From NCBI RefSeq assembly GCF_009711345.1, contig NZ_SMMA01000066.1:77404-141403 (forward strand): a stretch of DNA of 64,000 nucleotides, given 5' to 3'. Numbering within the stretch: position 1 is the stretch's first letter; each line of letters starts with the position of its first letter. Below are positions 18,246 to 27,148 of the stretch, piece after piece. Under the pieces are notes generated by a model, which was not told the origin of the DNA, did no database searches, and saw only the letters and a list, made by a program, of their open reading frames with translations. The position numbers and the translations under genes were made by a program. Source of the stretch: Pseudovibrio flavus. GTDB taxonomy: Bacteria; Pseudomonadota; Alphaproteobacteria; Rhizobiales; Stappiaceae.

Positions 18246-19010
18246 CTAGATCAAGGTAATTGCAGAGATCTGACGGCCATAGTCAGGTTCTCTTCTGTGC
18301 GTGGTTCGACGGTAGGAGAAGAATGTATCCTCTTCTCCGTAGGTGCAGCGGCCGAGGTTGAACACTTGGTTCACTCCTGCTCGGTCCAGCTGGAACATAA
18401 TGAAAGATGGTAGATCGAACATGAAATGTTGCGGTCGGTCAGACGGCTTGAAGAACCGGCAAAGGCGCGGGTCTTCTTCTTTGAACCGCTCGTGAAATTC
18501 GCTGCCTACTTCGTAAGCGCCGCTAGAGATGGTTGGGCCAAGGACAGCAACAGTGCTTTCCGGCCGTGCGCCCAGCTCAAACATTGCTTCCAGCGTATTA
18601 TCTAAGATACCGGAGAATGCACCCTTCCAGCCCGCGTGGGCTGCGCCGATCACACCGTGCTGTGCATCTGCAAAAAGAACAGGGCCGCAATCTGCTGTGA
18701 GAACGCCGATAGCTATGCCACGCGTGTTGGTGACGAGGGCATCCGCTTCACGGTTCTGCTCAGGATCAAATGGACCGCTTACGGTCAAAACGCGTGCAGA
18801 GTGAATCTGGTATGGGGTGACGAGGTTGTCTGCATCAACATTCAAAGATGCGGCTACGCGGCGACGGTTCTCCAAAACACTGTCTTGGTCGTCGTTGGAG
18901 CCCAGACCTACGTTGAGACTCTCATAGATACCCTTGGACACACCATTGCGGCGGGTGAAAAAGCCGTGGTCTATGCCGGAAAGAGCCTCAAGCGCCTGTG
19001 CTTTAATCAT
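18246..19010 (-). CDS. pgeF: Purine nucleoside phosphorylase YfiH/PgeF (multicopper oxidase fold family)
   Basis: A 254-residue laccase-domain protein. Members cleave purine nucleosides, and the E. coli protein has been tied to removing faulty amino acids from peptidoglycan precursors. The zinc-site residues are in place: His in YQIHSARV, Cys in TADCGPVLF and His in GAAHAGWKG. It follows midA after about 70 bases. The lgt-midA-pgeF order is a conserved alphaproteobacterial arrangement as I know it. Confidence 0.9.
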   Translation of the reverse strand: MIKAQALEALSGIDHGFFTRRNGVSKGIYESLNVGLGSNDDQDSVLENRRRVAASLNVDADNLVTPYQIHSARVLTVSGPFDPEQNREADALVTNTRGIAIGVLTADCGPVLFADAQHGVIGAAHAGWKGAFSGILDNTLEAMFELGARPESTVAVLGPTISSGAYEVGSEFHERFKEEDPRLCRFFKPSDRPQHFMFDLPSFIMFQLDRAGVNQVFNLGRCTYGEEDTFFSYRRTTHRREPDYGRQISAITLI

Positions 19011-19082
19011 GCAAACGTCCTTAATCTCTCAATGCGTGGAGTTGAGCCCTAAGGGAAGTGAATGTCAATTTCTTTAATGGGG

Positions 19083-20168
19083 TTATCCGGTGAAAGCTGC
19101 CGGGGCGTCTTGGGTGTTCGTTACGGCCAGAACTTTGAAAAGGTTGCCCATTTGGTTGTCGGCGGCAAGCCGTTCGACTGCTACGCGAATAGCTTCCTGC
19201 TCATCAGGTGATTGGCCGCTGCCCAGCTGTCCCGCACGTTCCAGCAAGCCGAGTCGCAAAAGGAAGTCCGCTTGAGTGATGGCACCGTGGGTGTGAGCGC
19301 CAGCCGCTTTCGCTGCTGCTGCAAGCGCTTCGAAGTTCACATGGGACGACAGATCGCTACCACCGGGATAGCGGAAGAAATCGCAGAACTGGTGGCTCTT
19401 TATCGCCTGAAGTGTCTCGCCGATTTGGGTGCGGGTGTAGCCGTAGTCAATAATGAGTGCCGCGCCGCCGTGGGTTTTAATCTGCTTGGCGATGGCTCCC
19501 ATGAGGGCGATGCCCATTGCGCCGATTTCCAGCACGGACCCTGCTTCAACCTTGTCTGCGTTTGGCGGTAGGGCGTGTGGCGGAAGTTCGATAATACCGA
19601 GACCGAGAGTTAGTTCCCGATCTTCGTTGAGCCCTACGCTGCGTTCAAGCCAGCGCCCATCCTGAGCCTTTTGGAAGTGCTGGATGGGCAGCGCATCAAA
19701 CAGCTCATTGGCAACGAGGAAGATTGGACCTTCGGGAATAGAGCCAAAGCCTTTATGCCATGTAGCATTGGTTCCGGAGAGTGCTGTTCGCTGAATCTCT
19801 TCAAGGCGCGGGCTTGTTTCCACTAGGTGAAGGTTCATCGCGGCCATGAAGTCTGCCCGCAGCCGCGCAACACGCAGGATGTCTTTGATCAACGTACCGC
19901 GGCCCGGTCCAAACTCTACGAGGTTAAACGGGGCAGGGCATCCTTGCTGAACCCAAGTGTGGACCAGCCACGCACCAACAATTTCGCCGAATAGCTGTGA
20001 GACCTCTGGCGCTGTTATGAAATCGCCTTCCTGCCCGAACGGTGGCCGCGTCATGTAATAGCCGTGCTGCGGATCGCTGAGACACAGCTCCATATAACGC
20101 GCTAGTGACATTGGTCCGTCGGTCTCGATGTAACGGCGTAGCTTGTCGAGCAGCGGGGTGCTTTCCAT
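19083..20168 (-). CDS. SAM-dependent methyltransferase, MidA/NDUFAF7 family
   Basis: A 361-residue protein arginine methyltransferase-like enzyme related to mitochondrial NDUFAF7, which methylates a complex I subunit. Typical blocks are SDPQHGYYM, GDFITAPEVSQLFGE near the N-terminus, the SAM-binding VEFGPGRGTL, and FVANELFDALP-like VANELFDALPI. The target here is unknown; complex I is a guess by homology. Its start overlaps the lgt stop region by a base, so the two are coupled. Confidence 0.9.
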   Translation of the reverse strand: MESTPLLDKLRRYIETDGPMSLARYMELCLSDPQHGYYMTRPPFGQEGDFITAPEVSQLFGEIVGAWLVHTWVQQGCPAPFNLVEFGPGRGTLIKDILRVARLRADFMAAMNLHLVETSPRLEEIQRTALSGTNATWHKGFGSIPEGPIFLVANELFDALPIQHFQKAQDGRWLERSVGLNEDRELTLGLGIIELPPHALPPNADKVEAGSVLEIGAMGIALMGAIAKQIKTHGGAALIIDYGYTRTQIGETLQAIKSHQFCDFFRYPGGSDLSSHVNFEALAAAAKAAGAHTHGAITQADFLLRLGLLERAGQLGSGQSPDEQEAIRVAVERLAADNQMGNLFKVLAVTNTQDAPAAFTG

Positions 20169-21010
20169 TAGCTCTTGCCTTTCGCAGCACTGCTTTCGGT
20201 GTTGGAGCGAAGAGCATAGAGCAGCAGAGCTAGGCCGCCGAGTATCATTGGTAGAGAGAGGATCATGCCCATGGTCACAAAGCCGCCAATGTAACCGATA
20301 TGGGCATCTGGCTCTCGGAAGAATTCGACGAAGGTGCGGGCAAGGCCATAGCCAATTGCAAAGCAGCCGGCGATAGCGCCCGGCTTTTTCAGCAGGTCGA
20401 AGCGATAGATCAAGAAGCGAAGAACGAAGAAGAGGACAAAGCCTTCCAGCGCCGCTTCATAGAGCTGGCTTGGGTGACGTGCAAAAGGGCCGCCATGCGG
20501 GAAAACAATTGCCCAAGGCACATCGGTTGGGCGTCCCCAAAGCTCACCATTAATGAAGTTTGCGATGCGGCCGAAGAACAAGCCGACGGGAGCAACCGCG
20601 CCAATGAGATCAAGGAAGGTGAGGGGCGATAGACCGCGAGAGCGTGAATAAAGCACAATCGCCGTCATCAAGCCAAGGAACCCGCCATGGAATGCCATGC
20701 CGCCATGCCATACGGCGAGGATTTCCATCGGGTTCTGCAGGTAATATTCGAAATTATAGAAAAGGACGTAGCCAAGTCGTCCGCCCAGCACGATACCCAG
20801 AGCTGCCCAGACAACAAAGTCGTCAATATCAGTCAGGCTTGGTGGCTTGGTGCCAACTGTGAGGCGTGGGTCTGCAGCAAGGCGGCGCATGAAGTACCAT
20901 GCCAGCAGAATTCCTGCGATGTAGGAAAGGGCGTACCAGCGGATCGCGACCGGACCGAATTCGATGAGTACAGGGTCAATCGCAGGAAATGGCAGCGCAA
21001 GAAAAGGCAT
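20168..21010 (-). CDS. lgt: Prolipoprotein diacylglyceryl transferase
   Basis: Transfers diacylglycerol from phosphatidylglycerol to the lipobox Cys of prolipoproteins in the inner membrane. The 280 residues form about seven membrane helices, with HGGMAFHGGFLG and the Lgt signature GRIANFINGELWGR. First gene of the leftward run lgt-midA-pgeF-M24-lipoprotein and divergent from ubiK. The run as a whole ends with a probable lipoprotein substrate. Confidence 0.97.
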   Translation of the reverse strand: MPFLALPFPAIDPVLIEFGPVAIRWYALSYIAGILLAWYFMRRLAADPRLTVGTKPPSLTDIDDFVVWAALGIVLGGRLGYVLFYNFEYYLQNPMEILAVWHGGMAFHGGFLGLMTAIVLYSRSRGLSPLTFLDLIGAVAPVGLFFGRIANFINGELWGRPTDVPWAIVFPHGGPFARHPSQLYEAALEGFVLFFVLRFLIYRFDLLKKPGAIAGCFAIGYGLARTFVEFFREPDAHIGYIGGFVTMGMILSLPMILGGLALLLYALRSNTESSAAKGKS

Positions 21011-21209
21011 GATTCATCCGTTTAAAGAAAAAGGTTTCTGTTACTGCCTAACGATCTTGGCAGATTTAGGCAATCCTGCACCAAAGAGCAGGGGAGGAGC
21101 AGTAAAATCAGTGTGAAACGACCTAAACCTGTGCTTGCCGCTGCTTACCTCTTGAAGTCGTCTGCGCTGATCAATAGGTGTTGTCTATGAGCAAACACGG
21201 GAGAGCCCT

Positions 21210-21494
21210 ATGAGCCATTCACCAAACCGTTTTCTGGATGAACTTGCAAAACTCATGACTGATGCAGCGGGTGTGGCGCAAGGTGCCCAACGCGAAGTTC
21301 AGACTGCATTTCGTGCGCAGGCCGAGCGTTTCCTTTCTGATATGGATATCGTCTCGCGTGAAGAGTTCGACACGGTTAAAGACATGGCTGTGAAAGCACT
21401 GGACGAAGTTGAACGCCTTGAACAGCGTATTGCTGCACTTGAAGCCAAGCTTTCAGCCAATGAAGAATCCAAGAGTGAGGTAAAAGAGGACTAA
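21210..21494 (+). CDS. ubiK: Ubiquinone biosynthesis accessory factor UbiK-like
   Basis: A 94-residue protein of the BMFP/UbiK family: N-terminal amphipathic segment, then a coiled coil (VKDMAVKALDEVERLEQRIAALEAK) and an acidic tail. UbiK assists the UbiJ lipid-binding protein in aerobic ubiquinone synthesis in gammaproteobacteria; function in alphaproteobacteria is by homology. GGAGAG lies 8 bases before the ATG. Divergent from lgt with a 199-base shared gap. Confidence 0.85.
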   Translation: MSHSPNRFLDELAKLMTDAAGVAQGAQREVQTAFRAQAERFLSDMDIVSREEFDTVKDMAVKALDEVERLEQRIAALEAKLSANEESKSEVKED

Positions 21495-21773
21495 CCTCGC
21501 TTAAAATTACATGTGAATATTCTGTGGGCGGTGCGTTGTCGTCCACAATTTTCGCAATGTTCTTACCGGTGCCTCTGTATCGTTTTACGGGAAGTTGCCT
21601 ATATATTGAAAGCAAGAAAAAGATTCGAAGCGTCAAATACTAGGCTGACGCACTAGCGTCGTCCTGTAGGTTCACTTGATAAACTTTAGGGAACCGTTGA
21701 TTGCCTTTGAACGCTTCGCAAACACGATCTGTACTGTGTCGTAAACCATAGCTCCAGCCGACGGAGACCCCGC

Positions 21774-22274
21774 ATGAGTCTCATGGAATTCGAAGCCGAA
21801 CGATCCAGTCATCCCGTAGATGCTATCGAGCAGCTTGCCCATATGAATGACTGGTCATTCGAACGGCTTGGGGACGACGAGATCTCAATTTCCGTCAAAG
21901 GTAGCTGGACCGACTATCAGATTTCCTTTTCATGGATGGAAGATCTGGAAGCTTTGCATTTGGCAAGTGCCTTCGATCTTCGGGTTCCTGAGCCTAGAGT
22001 GACCGAGATTACCCGTCTACTTGCGCTTGTTAACGAGCAGATGTGGATTGGCCACTTCGATCTCTGGTCTAATGAAGGGGTTGTTATCTTCCGCCAGACC
22101 TTGCTGTTGGCAGGTGGTGCGGAAGCGAATGTGCGACAGCTCGAAGTTCTTCTTTCAAATGCTCTTGAGTCCTGTGAACGATACTATCAGGCTTTCCAGT
22201 TTGTAGTATGGGCGGGTAAAACGGCGAACGAGGCCGTTGAAACCGCATTGTTCGAGACAGCAGGAGAAGCATGA
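21774..22274 (+). CDS. YbjN-domain protein
   Basis: A 166-residue soluble protein with the YbjN/DUF1790 pattern (HMNDWSFERLGDDEISISVKG, then MWIGHFDLW and a C-terminal AFQFVVW block). The fold resembles type III secretion chaperones; no enzymatic role is known. GGAG lies ahead of the ATG at 21774, and the gene overlaps proC by four bases (ATGA), so the two are co-translated. The 279-base gap before it shows no clear signal. Confidence 0.85.
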   Translation: MSLMEFEAERSSHPVDAIEQLAHMNDWSFERLGDDEISISVKGSWTDYQISFSWMEDLEALHLASAFDLRVPEPRVTEITRLLALVNEQMWIGHFDLWSNEGVVIFRQTLLLAGGAEANVRQLEVLLSNALESCERYYQAFQFVVWAGKTANEAVETALFETAGEA

Positions 22275-23092
22275 GTTTTACAAAAGACGCCCCACTTGTA
22301 TTGGTGGGTGCTGGCAAGATGGGCGGCGCGATGCTTGCCGGCTGGATTGCCAATGGCGTTGCTCCAGAAGCAGTTGTAGTGGTTGACCCTGCGCCTGCCT
22401 CTGAAATGAGCGAGTTTTTATCTTCCAACGACATTCGTCATCTGACTGCAAGCGATGATAGCGTGAACGCGCAGATGATCATCGTGGCTATCAAGCCGCA
22501 GATGATGGCTGCTGTTTTGCCTGATGTTGCCAAGATGGCAGGGAAGGGCACGCTTATCCTTTCCATCGCGGCAGGTACTTCCATCGATACCTTCCAGCAA
22601 TACTTTGGAGCAGGCTGCGTTGTCGTTCGCGCAATGCCGAACACACCTGCACAGGTTGGGCGAGGCGTAACCGCTGCTTTTGCGACAGACAATATCAGCG
22701 CCGAGCAGAGAGGGCTTGTTGCTCTGCTTCTAAGCTCCGTCGGAGCATTTGCTTGGGTGGATAGCGAGCAGCAGATCGATTTTGTGACCGCGGTGAGTGG
22801 CTCCGGTCCGGCCTATGTGTTCCACCTTGTAGAGTGTCTCGCCGCAGCGGGTGAGAAACTCGGGTTGTCTTCCGAGGTTGCTATGCAGCTTGCGCGCCAG
22901 ACCGTTTGCGGTGCAGGCGAGCTGCTCTATCAATCTGACCTTGATGCAGCAACACTTCGCCAGAATGTTACATCTCCGGGCGGTACTACAGCGGCAGCGC
23001 TTGGTGTGCTTATGGAAGATGGGGCTCTGGAAAGCCTGATGTCTAAGGCAGTTAAGGCGGCTGCTGATCGCGCGGCTGAACTTTCAAAGTAA
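22271..23092 (+). CDS. proC: Pyrroline-5-carboxylate reductase
   Basis: Reduces pyrroline-5-carboxylate to proline with NAD(P)H. The N-terminal Rossmann motif is VGAGKMGGAMLAGW (residues about 11-24), followed by VAIKPQ and RAMPNTPAQVGRGVTA; the C-terminal dimer domain has GSGPAYVFH and SPGGTTAAAL. 273 residues is the normal length. It overlaps the ybjN-like gene by four bases and ends before a terminator. Confidence 0.97.
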   Translation: MSFTKDAPLVLVGAGKMGGAMLAGWIANGVAPEAVVVVDPAPASEMSEFLSSNDIRHLTASDDSVNAQMIIVAIKPQMMAAVLPDVAKMAGKGTLILSIAAGTSIDTFQQYFGAGCVVVRAMPNTPAQVGRGVTAAFATDNISAEQRGLVALLLSSVGAFAWVDSEQQIDFVTAVSGSGPAYVFHLVECLAAAGEKLGLSSEVAMQLARQTVCGAGELLYQSDLDAATLRQNVTSPGGTTAAALGVLMEDGALESLMSKAVKAAADRAAELSK

Positions 23093-23138
23093 ACAGACGG
23101 CGCTGTTTCTGATCCAGTTCTATGGACAAATGCGTAGT

Positions 23139-23167
23139 GGGTGGTAGCTTTGTTGCCACCCCTTTTT
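23139..23167 (+). terminator. Terminator of proC
   Basis: Stem GGGTGG/CCACCC (23139-23144 and 23156-23161) around an 11-base loop, followed by a T-run. It lies inside the longest possible frame of the next gene, which argues for that gene's later start. Confidence 0.75.
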
Positions 23168-23187
23168 CATTTTCTGGAGATCGCATT

Positions 23188-23811
23188 TTGCCAACTGAGA
23201 AAACGCGAAAGAAGATTGTCGCCAGCTTCATTAAGTTGCTAGATGCGAACGCCTATGAGGCCGTTGGCTACGAGCAGATTGCGGAGGAAGCGGGTGTAGG
23301 GCTCGATGTTGTTAGGGCGAGCTATGCCAGCAAAGAGGAAATGCTTGGCGCTTTCATCAGCGAGATCGACCAGAAAGTGCTTTCAGAAGCGCGAGAGGAC
23401 ATTGCAGAGGAAGGCAGTCGTGACCGGCTGTTTGATGTGTTGATGAGCCGCTTGGACGCGCTGGAGCCTTATCGGGGAGCGCTGCATAATATTGAAGCGG
23501 CTATGAGTGGCGATCCGGTCTTGCGTCTTGCTCTTTTGGGGATGATTAGTCGGTCAATGGATTGGATGATGGTTGCAGCAGCCATCAACGAAACAGGACT
23601 GCGAAGGGCTGGCATGAGCCGCGCGTTGGCGGTTGGATTTGGCCGTGTCATTTCCGTTTGGCTGGATGAGACAGATCCGGGGCAACCCAAAACGATGGTG
23701 GCTTTGGATGATATGTTGAAGGAAGGCCAGAGGTGGATGGGGCGCGTTGAGAAAGCGCAAAAACTGGCTGGTCCGTTTGTTAAAAGACTGTTTGGAAGAA
23801 AGCGAGCGTAG
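23188..23811 (+). CDS. TetR-family transcriptional regulator
   Basis: N-terminal helix-turn-helix (TRKKIVASFIKLLDANAYEAVGYEQIAEEAGVGLDVVRASYASKEE in outline) followed by an all-helical ligand domain and a basic C-terminus FVKRLFGRKRA. I start it at TTG 23188, with GGAG upstream, because the longer frame from 23122 runs through the proC terminator. Ligand and targets unknown. csaA follows after 27 bases in the same direction. Confidence 0.8.
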   Translation: MPTEKTRKKIVASFIKLLDANAYEAVGYEQIAEEAGVGLDVVRASYASKEEMLGAFISEIDQKVLSEAREDIAEEGSRDRLFDVLMSRLDALEPYRGALHNIEAAMSGDPVLRLALLGMISRSMDWMMVAAAINETGLRRAGMSRALAVGFGRVISVWLDETDPGQPKTMVALDDMLKEGQRWMGRVEKAQKLAGPFVKRLFGRKRA

Positions 23812-23838
23812 GCTCATTTGGTTTGATTGGGTAGTTTG

Positions 23839-24195
23839 ATGAGTGAATTGAAAGAGCCCGCAGTGGCAAGTTTTGATGATTTTCTGAAAGTGGATATTCG
23901 CGTTGGCAAGATCGTGGATGTGCAGCCATTTCCTGAAGCCCGCAAGCCTGCCTACAAACTATGGATCGATTTCGGTCCGGAGATCGGTGTTAAAAAGACT
24001 TCAGCCCAGATCACGGTTCACTACACCATGGAAGATCTGCAGGGTCGCCTTGTGATGGGTGTCGTGAACTTCGCGCCTCGGCAGATCGGCAAGTTTATGT
24101 CTGAGGTGCTGACGCTTGGCGTGCCGGACGAAAATGGCGATGTGGTTTTGATAAAGCCAAGTCAAGACGTGCCAATTGGCGGGCGGTTGTACTAA
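23839..24195 (+). CDS. csaA: tRNA-binding protein CsaA-like
   Basis: A 118-residue OB-fold protein (EMAP II/tRNA-binding domain) with FLKVDIRVGKIVDVQPFPEARKPAYKL in outline, SAQIT and VVNFAPRQIG. CsaA in Bacillus has chaperone-like activity and binds tRNA. I start it at ATG 23839; the frame opens at TTG 23827. It converges on the sensor kinase gene with an 18-base gap and no obvious terminator between. Confidence 0.88.
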   Translation: MSELKEPAVASFDDFLKVDIRVGKIVDVQPFPEARKPAYKLWIDFGPEIGVKKTSAQITVHYTMEDLQGRLVMGVVNFAPRQIGKFMSEVLTLGVPDENGDVVLIKPSQDVPIGGRLY

Positions 24196-24212
24196 CCGCC
24201 CAACCTCAAGCG

Positions 24213-25595
24213 TTAGATTGGAATGCGCGCCCGCACGCGGAGACCGCCAAGTGGCGACTTGCGAAGGAAAATCTCGCCGCCGTGACTGCGGATGATGTCA
24301 CGGGCGATGGAAAGGCCAAGCCCGGAGCCGCCGCTATCTTGATTGCGTGCTGCATCCAAACGATAGAACGGGCGGAAAACTGCCTCTCGTTCATTTTCCG
24401 GAATGCCGGGGCCATCGTCATCGACGGTGATGATCAGCCAGTCGTCTGTTCGGTAGCCTTTGATACGGATCGTCTTACCGTAACGCGCCGCATTGGAGAT
24501 GACGTTGAGAAGGAAACGTCGGAACGCCTGCTCCTTCACGATAACCATCGGGTCGCCTTCGAAGGTGGATGCAATGTCGGCTCCCACAACTTCTGCCTCA
24601 ACCTCCAGGTCTTCAATCATCAGTGCGATGTCGGCAGGGTTGGATTTTTCTTCACCGTAGCCTTTGCTAAAGGACAGGTAGTCCTCAAGCATGCGGCTCA
24701 TCTCGTCGACGTCTCTGCGCAGTGCAATGACATCAGGGCTGTCTTCCATTACTGCCAGCTGCAGGCGGAAGCGCGTGAGAATGGTGCGAAGATCATGGCT
24801 CACACCTGCAAGCATGATTGTACGCTGTTCAACGTGGCGTTCAATGCGGCGGCGCATATCAAGGAAAGTATGCGCGGCACGTCTAACCTCTCTAGCACCT
24901 TGTGGCCGGAAGCCCTTTATTTCTCGGCCCTTGCCGAACTCTTCAGCAGCTCTTGCCAATCGCTCGATTGGCCTGATCTGATTGCGTAGGAATAGCAGAG
25001 CAATGCAGATGAGGATGAGCGAAGTTGCCACCATCCATACGATGAAAATATGCGAGTTTGATGCGTAGGTCTGGTTGCGGCGTGTGATGATACGAACCGT
25101 GTGGTCGCCAACCTGCACGCGTACCTCAATAAAGCGGCCTTCACCGATGGTGTTGAGCGAAAACGGTTTGGCGATGCGAGCCGCAATCTCTCTGCTCATG
25201 TAGCGATCAACCAGATCGAAGAAGGGTTTTGGTGCTGGTTTCGGTAGCGGCTCCTTGGGCATAACGGTAACCGAAAGACCAAGGGCGTTGGCTGAGATGC
25301 GCTTTAGATCTGTGTAGTTGTCATTGTGGTTATAGGTCTCAACCATCTCCACAACGGCCGCCATCTGCCTAACAACGGCCTCCGAGAGGCGACGAGTTAC
25401 GAGGTCGTAGTGCCTCTCCATAAACACGAAGGCGACAACCGATTGCAGCAGAACAATCGGGATCACGATGATCATGAGCGCGCGGACGTACAAGCTCTTT
25501 GGAAGGATACGGTGCAGCCAATTGGCCAGCGCATTGTAGGGCGCTAGCAAAGGCTGCATCCAAGAGGGTAGTCGCAGGAATTTTGAAAGGCTCAT
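24213..25595 (-). CDS. EnvZ-like sensor histidine kinase
   Basis: A 460-residue inner-membrane kinase. Helices at about 38-58 and 184-203 bracket a periplasmic domain of about 125 residues; a HAMP segment follows. The H-box is GVSHDLRTILTR with His267, of EnvZ class but with Ile where Pro is commonest. The catalytic domain has NVISNAARYG, DDGPGIPE and GGSGLGLS. It ends the operon marR(petP-like)-ompR(petR-like)-kinase and is the likely partner of the regulator 34 bases upstream. Confidence 0.92.
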   Translation of the reverse strand: MSLSKFLRLPSWMQPLLAPYNALANWLHRILPKSLYVRALMIIVIPIVLLQSVVAFVFMERHYDLVTRRLSEAVVRQMAAVVEMVETYNHNDNYTDLKRISANALGLSVTVMPKEPLPKPAPKPFFDLVDRYMSREIAARIAKPFSLNTIGEGRFIEVRVQVGDHTVRIITRRNQTYASNSHIFIVWMVATSLILICIALLFLRNQIRPIERLARAAEEFGKGREIKGFRPQGAREVRRAAHTFLDMRRRIERHVEQRTIMLAGVSHDLRTILTRFRLQLAVMEDSPDVIALRRDVDEMSRMLEDYLSFSKGYGEEKSNPADIALMIEDLEVEAEVVGADIASTFEGDPMVIVKEQAFRRFLLNVISNAARYGKTIRIKGYRTDDWLIITVDDDGPGIPENEREAVFRPFYRLDAARNQDSGGSGLGLSIARDIIRSHGGEIFLRKSPLGGLRVRARIPI

Positions 25596-25629
25596 ATATG
25601 CCCACTCGCGCTTAGAGCGAATAAATCAA

Positions 25630-26331
25630 TCAGTCTGTGATGAGACGATAACCGATACCGCGAACGGTTTGAAGATAGAGCGGATTGCCCGGATCTTCCT
25701 CGATCTTGCGGCGTAATCTGTTGATCTGCACATCAACGGTACGCTCACCAAGCGAGCTGTCTTCGCCAATCAAATCTGTTCTGGCAACAATCTGCTCGTG
25801 CTTTTCTGCAAACAGATTGAGTATCTGCTTTTCGCGGTCTGTCAGGCGAATGAACTCTTCGTTGCGTTTCAATTCGCCGCGTTCAGGGTTGTACTGGAAC
25901 GGGCCAAAACGGATAGTTTCCGGCTTCGCCTTCAATTTAGGGCCGCCCCGGCGCAGAATGGCGCTGATGCGCAAAAGAAGTTCGCGAGGCTCAAAAGGTT
26001 TTGCCAAATAGTCATCAACACCAGCTTCAAGGCCCGCAATGCGGTCATCAGCCTCGGAACGAGCGGTAAGCATTAGAATTGGCACATCAAGGCGTTGGCG
26101 CAGGTCTGCAGCCAGTTCCAAGCCTGTTTCACCGGGCATCATGACATCGAGGATCAGGAGGTCAAACTCCAGCCCTTCCATCCGTCTGCGTGCTTCGCTG
26201 GCATCGCGAGCGGTCGTTACGCGAAAGCCGTTGTCGCCAAGAAACTGGCGAAGCAGATCGCGGATGCGGCTGTCGTCATCGATCAGCAGGATATGGGAGG
26301 CATCATCGCCCGGTGCACTTTGTTGCTTCAC
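25630..26331 (-). CDS. petR: OmpR-family response regulator, PetR-like
   Basis: Receiver domain with acidic pocket DDD at 18-20, phospho-acceptor Asp62 in LILDVMMPG and Lys111 in YLAKPF; a winged-helix DNA-binding domain fills about 135-230. In Rhodobacter capsulatus a linked MarR/OmpR pair, petP and petR, is needed with the bc1 genes, and this neighbour pattern matches. The gene begins at a GTG overlapping the stop of the MarR gene (TAGTG). The petR name rests on synteny, so is tentative. Confidence 0.85.
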   Translation of the reverse strand: MKQQSAPGDDASHILLIDDDSRIRDLLRQFLGDNGFRVTTARDASEARRRMEGLEFDLLILDVMMPGETGLELAADLRQRLDVPILMLTARSEADDRIAGLEAGVDDYLAKPFEPRELLLRISAILRRGGPKLKAKPETIRFGPFQYNPERGELKRNEEFIRLTDREKQILNLFAEKHEQIVARTDLIGEDSSLGERTVDVQINRLRRKIEEDPGNPLYLQTVRGIGYRLITD

Positions 26332-26843
26332 TACTCGCCCTTCGCGCTCAGATCATCCCCGATCAAACGCGCGACCTCACTGCGTTGGTTCTCGTCAATC
26401 ATCAGGTACAGAAACTCGCGAACCTTCTCGTCGCTGCCCGGTGCCATCTTGGAGATGGTATTGTTGATCCGGCGTGTTTGCAATTGAGAGAGCTGCTCTG
26501 AAAGTTCCCGCCCTTTATCCGAGGTGTACAGCAAGCGCTGACGACGGTCCAGAGGACCCGGTTCTTGCAGGATATACCCGTCATCAACAAGCTGTTTCAG
26601 CACGCGGCCGAGGCTTTGTTTCGTAATTCTCAATATTTCCAGGAGATCAGAAACAGTCATGCCCGGGTTGCGGTGGACAAAGTGCAAGACGCGATGGTGG
26701 GCTCGGCCATAGCCAATCTCGTTCAAAAGAATGTCAGGATCGGCAGTAAAGTCGCGGTATGCAAAGAATAATAGCTCGATCAGATCAAAACGTGGTGTTC
26801 CGGTGTCGTCTTGGCTCATGCCTAAAAAATCCCAAGTTTGCAC
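26331..26843 (-). CDS. petP: MarR-family regulator, PetP-like
   Basis: A 170-residue winged-helix regulator; the DNA-binding region is GMTVSDLLEILRITKQSLGRVLKQLVDDGYI in outline with the wing PGPLDRRQRLLY. It starts at GTG 26843 or ATG 26819, and its end overlaps the start of the response regulator gene. By synteny it matches PetP of alphaproteobacteria. A 10-bp inverted repeat with a T-run lies 31 bases upstream in its leader and could be its own control site. Confidence 0.83.
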   Translation of the reverse strand: MQTWDFLGMSQDDTGTPRFDLIELLFFAYRDFTADPDILLNEIGYGRAHHRVLHFVHRNPGMTVSDLLEILRITKQSLGRVLKQLVDDGYILQEPGPLDRRQRLLYTSDKGRELSEQLSQLQTRRINNTISKMAPGSDEKVREFLYLMIDENQRSEVARLIGDDLSAKGE

Positions 26844-27148
26844 GCTTTTGCCTAAATTTTGGATACTTCAAAAAAATAAGTCAGGTTTATTGACTTATTT
26901 CTTTCTGGTTGTTACAAGATTTGTGTCTCTCATGAAACGATTGAACACGCAGAGTTCTTTATAGGTAATTTTATTATCCTTCAGATCTCGGTTGTTCCGT
27001 CTCTTGAAGATGATTGCGTACTTGCTAAGCAGCAAGACAGCAAGATTAACTTGGAAATTATCTAACAGTTTAAACCAGTACAAGCTATGGCAGGTGCGGT
27101 AATCGTACTGCACGACCTGTGAATTGTCGCCGGACAGGAGTATTAGAA
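26844..27148. promoter_or_regulatory. petP/ilvE divergent gap with an inverted repeat
   Basis: An AT-rich 305-base gap. AAATAAGTCA (26874-26880 plus 26881-26883) and TGACTTATTT (26891-26900) form a perfect 10-bp inverted repeat with a 7-base loop. Read toward petP the stem is followed by a run of seven Ts, so it could act as an attenuator in the petP leader, or as an operator. The rest of the gap must carry the ilvE promoter, not located. Confidence 0.5.
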
